Below, piece after piece: positions 60,487-64,000 of a DNA stretch of 64,000 nucleotides. Position numbers and translations under genes: made by a program. The notes under the pieces were generated by a model. It saw nothing but the letters and a program-made list of their open reading frames with translations, searched no databases and had not been told where the DNA came from. Positions within the stretch are counted from its first letter, which is position 1. The number at the start of each line of letters is the position of its first letter. Origin of the DNA: Streptomyces composti (GTDB lineage Bacteria; Actinomycetota; Actinomycetes; Streptomycetales; Streptomycetaceae); the NCBI RefSeq assembly GCF_012034205.1, contig NZ_JAATEM010000005.1, positions 62,001 through 126,000 of the forward strand. Direction: 5' to 3'.

Positions 60487-62079
60487 TCAGTCCGCGGGCA
60501 GCAGCACGCCGGGGTTGAGCAGTCCTGCCGGGTCGAGGCGCTGTTTCACGGCGCGCAGCGCGCCGATGCCGAGCGGGCCCGCCTCGCGGACGTACCAGTC
60601 GCGGTGGTCGGTGCCGACGCCGTGATGGTGGCTGATGGTTCCGCCGGCGGCGAGGATCGCCTCGTTGGCGGCGTGCTTGGCCCGCATCCAGTGGGCCACC
60701 GGGTCCTCGCCCTGGGCGGAGACCACGGTGAAGTAGAGCGAGGCGCCGTTCTCGTAGACGTGGGAGATGTGGCACATCACCAGCGGCGGGGTGCCGGCCT
60801 CGGTGAGCGTGCCGGTGAGCGCGTCGCGGACGGCGGTGTAGAGCTTGGGGATGCGGGACCAGAAGGTGGCCGTCTCCAGGGTCTCGGCGAACGCGCCGGC
60901 GTCGAGCAGGGAGTCGCGCAGGTAGGGGGCCGAGTAGCGGCCGTGCGCCCAGCGCTCTCCCGGCTCCTCGCCGAGCGGGGTGCCGCCGCACTCGCGCAGC
61001 ACGGCCGCGGCGCGTTCCCTGCGGTGGGCGGTGTCCTCCGCGGTGCCCTCGTAGCCGGCGACGGCCGTGCAGCCGGCGGACTGCGGGCCCCCGGAGCCGA
61101 TCGCGTCGGGCTGGGCCAGGCCGACCAGGGTCTCGGTCTCGTCGGACAGGCGAAGGACGGTGGGCCGGGGTCCGTCCTGGGCGAGCCGGCGCAGGGCGGC
61201 GGCGCCCTCGTCGAAGGAGGCGAAGCGCCAGCCCTCGTAGACGCGGGTCTCGGGGACGGGCCTGATGCGCACCGTGACCGAGGTGATGATGCCGAAAGCC
61301 CCCTCGGAGCCGAGGATCAGCTGGCGCAGGTCGGGTCCCGCGGCGGAGCGCGGTGCGCGGCCGGTGTCCAGGATGCCCTCGGGGGTGGCGAGGGTGAGGG
61401 AGAGGACCATCTCGTCGAAGCGGCCGTATCCGGCGGAGGCCTGTCCGCTGGAGCGGGTGGCGGCGAAGCCGCCGATGGTGGCCCACTCGAAGGACTGGGG
61501 GAAGTGGCCGAGGGTGAAGCCGTGCTCGGCGAGCAGCGCCTCGGCCTGCGGGGCGCGCAGTCCGGGCTGCAGGGTGGCGGTGCGGGAGACCGGGTCGAGG
61601 TCGAGCAGCGCGTCCATCCGCCTGAGGTCCAGGGCGACGAAGGGGCCACGCCGTTCGGGGGCGAGGCCGCCGACGACGGAGGTGCCGCCGCCGAAGGGGA
61701 CCAGCGGCAGGCGGTGTCCGGCGCAGACGCGCAGAACGGCGACGACCTCGTCGTGCGAGGCGGGCAGCAGCACGGCCGCCGGGATGTCGTCGAGTTCGCC
61801 GGCTCGGATGCGCAGCAGATCGGGGGTGGACTTGCCGCGGGTGTGCCGGACGCGCGTCTCCGCGTCGGTGCGCACGTGCTGCTCGCCGCCCAGGGCGTCG
61901 GCGAGGGCACGGTGGGCGGCCGGGGGGAGGCCGGAGTCGGGGACGGTCAGCTCCTCGAGGGCGGGCGGCGCGCTCTCGCGGGGCTTGACGCCGAGCAGGT
62001 CGCGCAGCAGCCCGGTCACCGTGCCGGGCAGCGGTGTGGCCTTGGCCGGGTCGCCCCAGCCGCTCCACAGCATGTCCAT
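60487..62079 (-). CDS. FAD-linked oxidase, alkyldihydroxyacetonephosphate-synthase-like
   Basis: 530 residues from ATG 62079 (AGGA nine bases upstream); a GTG five codons earlier overlaps that site. FAD-binding PCMH domain: IPAAVLLPASHDEVVAVLRV, LPLVPFGGGTSVVGGLAPER, FAATRSSGQASAGYGRFDEM and LILGSEGAFGIITSVTVRIR. C-terminal domain with MCHISHVYENGASLYFTV and ISHHHGVGTDHRDWYVREAG (His-rich active-site loop), ending KQRLDPAGLLNPGVLLP. The HHHGVGxDH loop is typical of alkyl-DHAP synthases, which make ether-lipid precursors, though many bacterial relatives are uncharacterised. It is divergent from a TetR-glpD unit. Confidence 0.88.
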   Translation of the reverse strand: MDMLWSGWGDPAKATPLPGTVTGLLRDLLGVKPRESAPPALEELTVPDSGLPPAAHRALADALGGEQHVRTDAETRVRHTRGKSTPDLLRIRAGELDDIPAAVLLPASHDEVVAVLRVCAGHRLPLVPFGGGTSVVGGLAPERRGPFVALDLRRMDALLDLDPVSRTATLQPGLRAPQAEALLAEHGFTLGHFPQSFEWATIGGFAATRSSGQASAGYGRFDEMVLSLTLATPEGILDTGRAPRSAAGPDLRQLILGSEGAFGIITSVTVRIRPVPETRVYEGWRFASFDEGAAALRRLAQDGPRPTVLRLSDETETLVGLAQPDAIGSGGPQSAGCTAVAGYEGTAEDTAHRRERAAAVLRECGGTPLGEEPGERWAHGRYSAPYLRDSLLDAGAFAETLETATFWSRIPKLYTAVRDALTGTLTEAGTPPLVMCHISHVYENGASLYFTVVSAQGEDPVAHWMRAKHAANEAILAAGGTISHHHGVGTDHRDWYVREAGPLGIGALRAVKQRLDPAGLLNPGVLLPAD

Positions 62080-62136
62080 GACTGTCGTCCTCACCGTCGA
62101 AAAGAGCGATGCCGTCGCCCGACGGCCTCACGTGGC

Positions 62137-62151
62137 GTTACACTGTGACAC
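62137..62151. promoter_or_regulatory. Candidate TetR operator overlapping a -10 element
   Basis: GTTACACTGTGACAC is an imperfect palindrome (GT-CAC-GTG-AC core) ending one base before the TetR start codon. TACACT within it (62139-62144) is a good -10, so transcription would begin at the ATG. A bound repressor would block it directly. It also lies 58 bp from the divergent flavoprotein start. Confidence 0.5.
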
Positions 62152-62751
62152 ATGACGCCTATTCGTCACAACGGCTCGGACAACGACGCGGTGCTCGACG
62201 CGGTGCGCGACGCCGTCCTGGCCGTCGGAGTACGCCGCACCACGCTCACCGACGTGGCCCGCCGCGCCGGGGTCTCCCGGATGACGCTGTACCGGAGATG
62301 GCCCGATGTGCGGTCGCTGGTCGGGGACCTGATGACCCGGGAGTGGATCGCGGTGGCCACCGGCGCCATGCCGGAGCGCAGACCGGGGGTGACCACCCGC
62401 GCGCTGATCGTGGACGGGCTGGTGGCGGGGGTGCGCGCGTTCCGCGGACACCCGCTCTTCCGCAAGATCGTCGACGTGGACCCCGAACTGCTGCTGCCCT
62501 ACGTCCTGGACCGGCGCGGCGCGAGCCAGGAGGCCCTGCTGGAGCTGCTGGCCGGTTCGCTGCGCGAGGGACACGACGACGGGTCGGTGCGTGCCGTCCC
62601 GGTCCAGCGGCAGGCGCGCTCGGTGCTGCTGATCGTCCAGTCCTACGCCCTGTCCCTGCGGACCATGACCGACGAGGACGACCCCGAGCTCGGCGAAGAG
62701 GCCTTCCTCGCGGAGCTGCGCCTCATCCTGGAGAGGACTCTCACCCCATGA
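62152..62751 (+). CDS. TetR-family transcriptional regulator
   Basis: 199 residues from ATG 62152, probably leaderless. N-terminal helix-turn-helix: VLDAVRDAVLAVGVRRTTLT, DVARRAGVSRMTLYRRWPDV. The C-terminal helices (ALIVDGLVAGVRAFRGHPLF, ALLELLAGSLREGHDDGS) form the ligand/dimer domain. Its stop overlaps the glpD start by four bases, so the two are translated together; the divergent alkyl-DHAP-synthase-like gene shares the promoter gap. It likely represses both sides in response to a glycerol- or lipid-derived signal; the ligand is a guess. Confidence 0.9.
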   Translation: MTPIRHNGSDNDAVLDAVRDAVLAVGVRRTTLTDVARRAGVSRMTLYRRWPDVRSLVGDLMTREWIAVATGAMPERRPGVTTRALIVDGLVAGVRAFRGHPLFRKIVDVDPELLLPYVLDRRGASQEALLELLAGSLREGHDDGSVRAVPVQRQARSVLLIVQSYALSLRTMTDEDDPELGEEAFLAELRLILERTLTP

Positions 62752-64000
62752 CCCCCGCCAGTGGCCCGCCCGCCGCCTCCTCCCTGTCCGCCGCACGGCG
62801 CGCCCGTGAACTGACCGCGACCGTGGGCGGTCCCGCCGTGGACGTCCTGGTCGTCGGCCTGGGCGCCACCGGCGCCGGGGTCGCTCTGGACGCCGCGGCG
62901 CGCGGCCTGAGCGTGGCCGCGATCGACGCGCACGATCTGGCCTTCGGCACCTCCCGGTTCAGCAGCAAGCTGATCCACGGCGGGCTGCGCTACCTCGCCT
63001 CCGCCCAGCTCGACGTCGCCCATGAGAGCGCCGTGGAGCGCGGCGTCCTGATGGAGCGCACCGCTCCCCATCTGGTCGCCGCCCAGCCGTTCGTGCTGCC
63101 GCTCACCCCTCTGGTCTCCCGCGCGCAGGCGGCGCTGGCGCGGGCCGGTTTCCACGCCGGGGACACGCTGCGCCTGGCGGCCCGCACCGCGCGGGCGACG
63201 CTGCCGCCGCCGCGCCGCCTCTCCGCGGTCGAGACCCGGCACCTGGCCCCCGTGGTGCGCGGGGACGGGCTGCGCGGGGGCCTGCTGTCCTGGGACGGCC
63301 GCCTCACCGACGACGCCCGCCTGGTGACCGCCGTCGCCCGCACCGCCGCCGCACGCGGGGCGCGCATCCTGACCCGGGTGCGGGCGCTCACCCTGACCGG
63401 CACCGGGGCCCGGGTCCGTGACGAACTCACCGGCGAGGAGGGCGAGATCCGCGCCCGTGCGGTGATCAACGCCACCGGTGTCTGGGCGGGCGGCCTGGTC
63501 GAGGGCATCCGGATCCGCCCGTCCCGCGGCACCCATCTGGTGCTGCGGCCCGACTGCCTCGGCCCGCTGCCCGCGGGGCTGCACATCCCGATCCCCGGCG
63601 AGAGCAACCGCTTCGTCCTGGTGCTGCCGCAGGACGACGGCCGGGTCTACGTCGGACTGACGGACGAGCCGGTCGACGGCGGCATCCCCGATGTGCCCGA
63701 GGTTCCCGAGTCCGACATCGGCTTCCTGCTCGACGTGCTGGGCTCGGTGCTGGACGCGCCGGTCCGCCGGGACGACGTGGTGGGTGCGTTCGCCGGGCTG
63801 CGCCCGCTGCTCGACACCGGCGGCAGTACGGGCCCGGCGCCGCGGACCGCGGACATCTCCCGGCGGCACGCGGTGCTCACCTCTCCCGACGGGGTGGTCA
63901 CCGTCGTGGGCGGCAAGCTCACCACCTACCGGCGGATGGCCCAGGACGCGGTGGACACCGCAGTGCGCGAACGCCGGCTGCCCGCCGGGCGGTCGGTCAC
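62748..64000 (+). CDS. glpD: FAD-dependent glycerol-3-phosphate dehydrogenase, incomplete at window end
   Basis: 417 codons are present, with no stop before the window ends. The ATG overlaps the TetR stop (ATGA). FAD fold VDVLVVGLGATGAGVALDAA, then FGTSRFSSKLIHGGLRYLAS, both hallmarks of GlpD; later GVWAGGLVEGIRIRPSRGTH, PIPGESNRFVLVLPQDDGR and VVTVVGGKLTTYRRMAQDAV. The enzyme oxidises glycerol-3-phosphate to dihydroxyacetone phosphate at the membrane and feeds electrons to quinone. Dihydroxyacetone phosphate is also the starting point for alkyl-DHAP synthesis, matching the divergent neighbour. Confidence 0.93.
   Translation, partial: MTPASGPPAASSLSAARRARELTATVGGPAVDVLVVGLGATGAGVALDAAARGLSVAAIDAHDLAFGTSRFSSKLIHGGLRYLASAQLDVAHESAVERGVLMERTAPHLVAAQPFVLPLTPLVSRAQAALARAGFHAGDTLRLAARTARATLPPPRRLSAVETRHLAPVVRGDGLRGGLLSWDGRLTDDARLVTAVARTAAARGARILTRVRALTLTGTGARVRDELTGEEGEIRARAVINATGVWAGGLVEGIRIRPSRGTHLVLRPDCLGPLPAGLHIPIPGESNRFVLVLPQDDGRVYVGLTDEPVDGGIPDVPEVPESDIGFLLDVLGSVLDAPVRRDDVVGAFAGLRPLLDTGGSTGPAPRTADISRRHAVLTSPDGVVTVVGGKLTTYRRMAQDAVDTAVRERRLPAGRSV

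Noticed and set aside
62748..63925. Minus-strand open frames over the last kilobase
   Set aside because: The plus strand encodes GlpD with its FAD and substrate motifs up to the window end; the opposite frames are its shadows.

Overview
The window is very GC-rich DNA in which nearly every gene has G or C at the third codon position, with GTG starts, leaderless-type promoters and families typical of actinomycetes. These families include SpoIIE-type phosphatases with PAS/GAF domains, Methyltransf_19, IclR, MarR and Rrf2 regulators, DrrAB-type transporters, furA-katG, GH15 and Trypco1. It most likely comes from a Streptomyces chromosome. I see no insertion sequence, prophage, CRISPR array or polyketide/NRPS assembly line. 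The DNA reads as ordinary chromosome with accessory patches.

Layout. 1-9.9 kb: a broken GNAT gene, a small secreted M15-like protein, a repetitive hendecad protein with a small frameshifted partner, a Sir2 deacetylase, an amidase, a RibD_C-domain reductase, a secreted serine protease, a Methyltransf_19 protein and an ABC-F ribosome-protection-type ATPase. The ABC-F gene has its own promoter and a nine-codon Phe-rich leader ORF. 10.1-14.8 kb: a two-gene conflict-type module, a Trypco1 protein followed by a 1430-residue trypsin/nSTAND NTPase/membrane/beta-propeller protein. It faces a DUF2235 lipase-like gene. 16-35.5 kb: a MarR-controlled MMPL exporter, a lipoprotein, two of the three SpoIIE-type phosphatases, a pair of DUF4139 proteins, a geranylgeranyl-reductase-like flavoprotein, a MerR regulator divergent from a double alpha/beta-hydrolase, a DrrA/DrrB-type exporter, a frameshifted DUF998 gene and an IclR regulator.

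35.6-44.9 kb: an unusual tRNA-Gly(UCC)-like gene, then an organosulfur cluster. This holds a DszC-like oxygenase, a Tat/lipoprotein binding protein, an ATPase, a permease, an LLM monooxygenase, a TauD dioxygenase and an Rrf2 regulator. After it come a Cys-containing leader peptide and a second sulfonate-type binding protein. Two matching 17-bp CCTA-N9-TAGG sites bracket the cluster and are candidate Rrf2 operators. 45-53.7 kb: a glutamate-cysteine-ligase-like enzyme, an amidinotransferase, a third SpoIIE-type phosphatase, an orphan molybdo-flavoenzyme FAD subunit, an M15 DD-peptidase and small exported proteins. 53.7-64 kb: katG-furA with paired FurA-like boxes, a small gene preceded by a 10-bp tandem repeat, a GH15 enzyme, and a glycerolipid-flavoured group: a diacylglycerol-kinase-like enzyme, an alkyl-DHAP-synthase-like flavoprotein, a TetR regulator and glpD, which runs off the window.

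Four small loci (1-525, 1242-1503, 32621-33234, 59287-59498) read as intact proteins only if single-base frame changes are allowed. They may be real pseudogenes or base-call errors in GC-rich runs. The most interesting items are the Trypco1/trypsin-STAND module, the ABC-F leader arrangement, the tRNA-Gly variant and the paired Rrf2-type operators.
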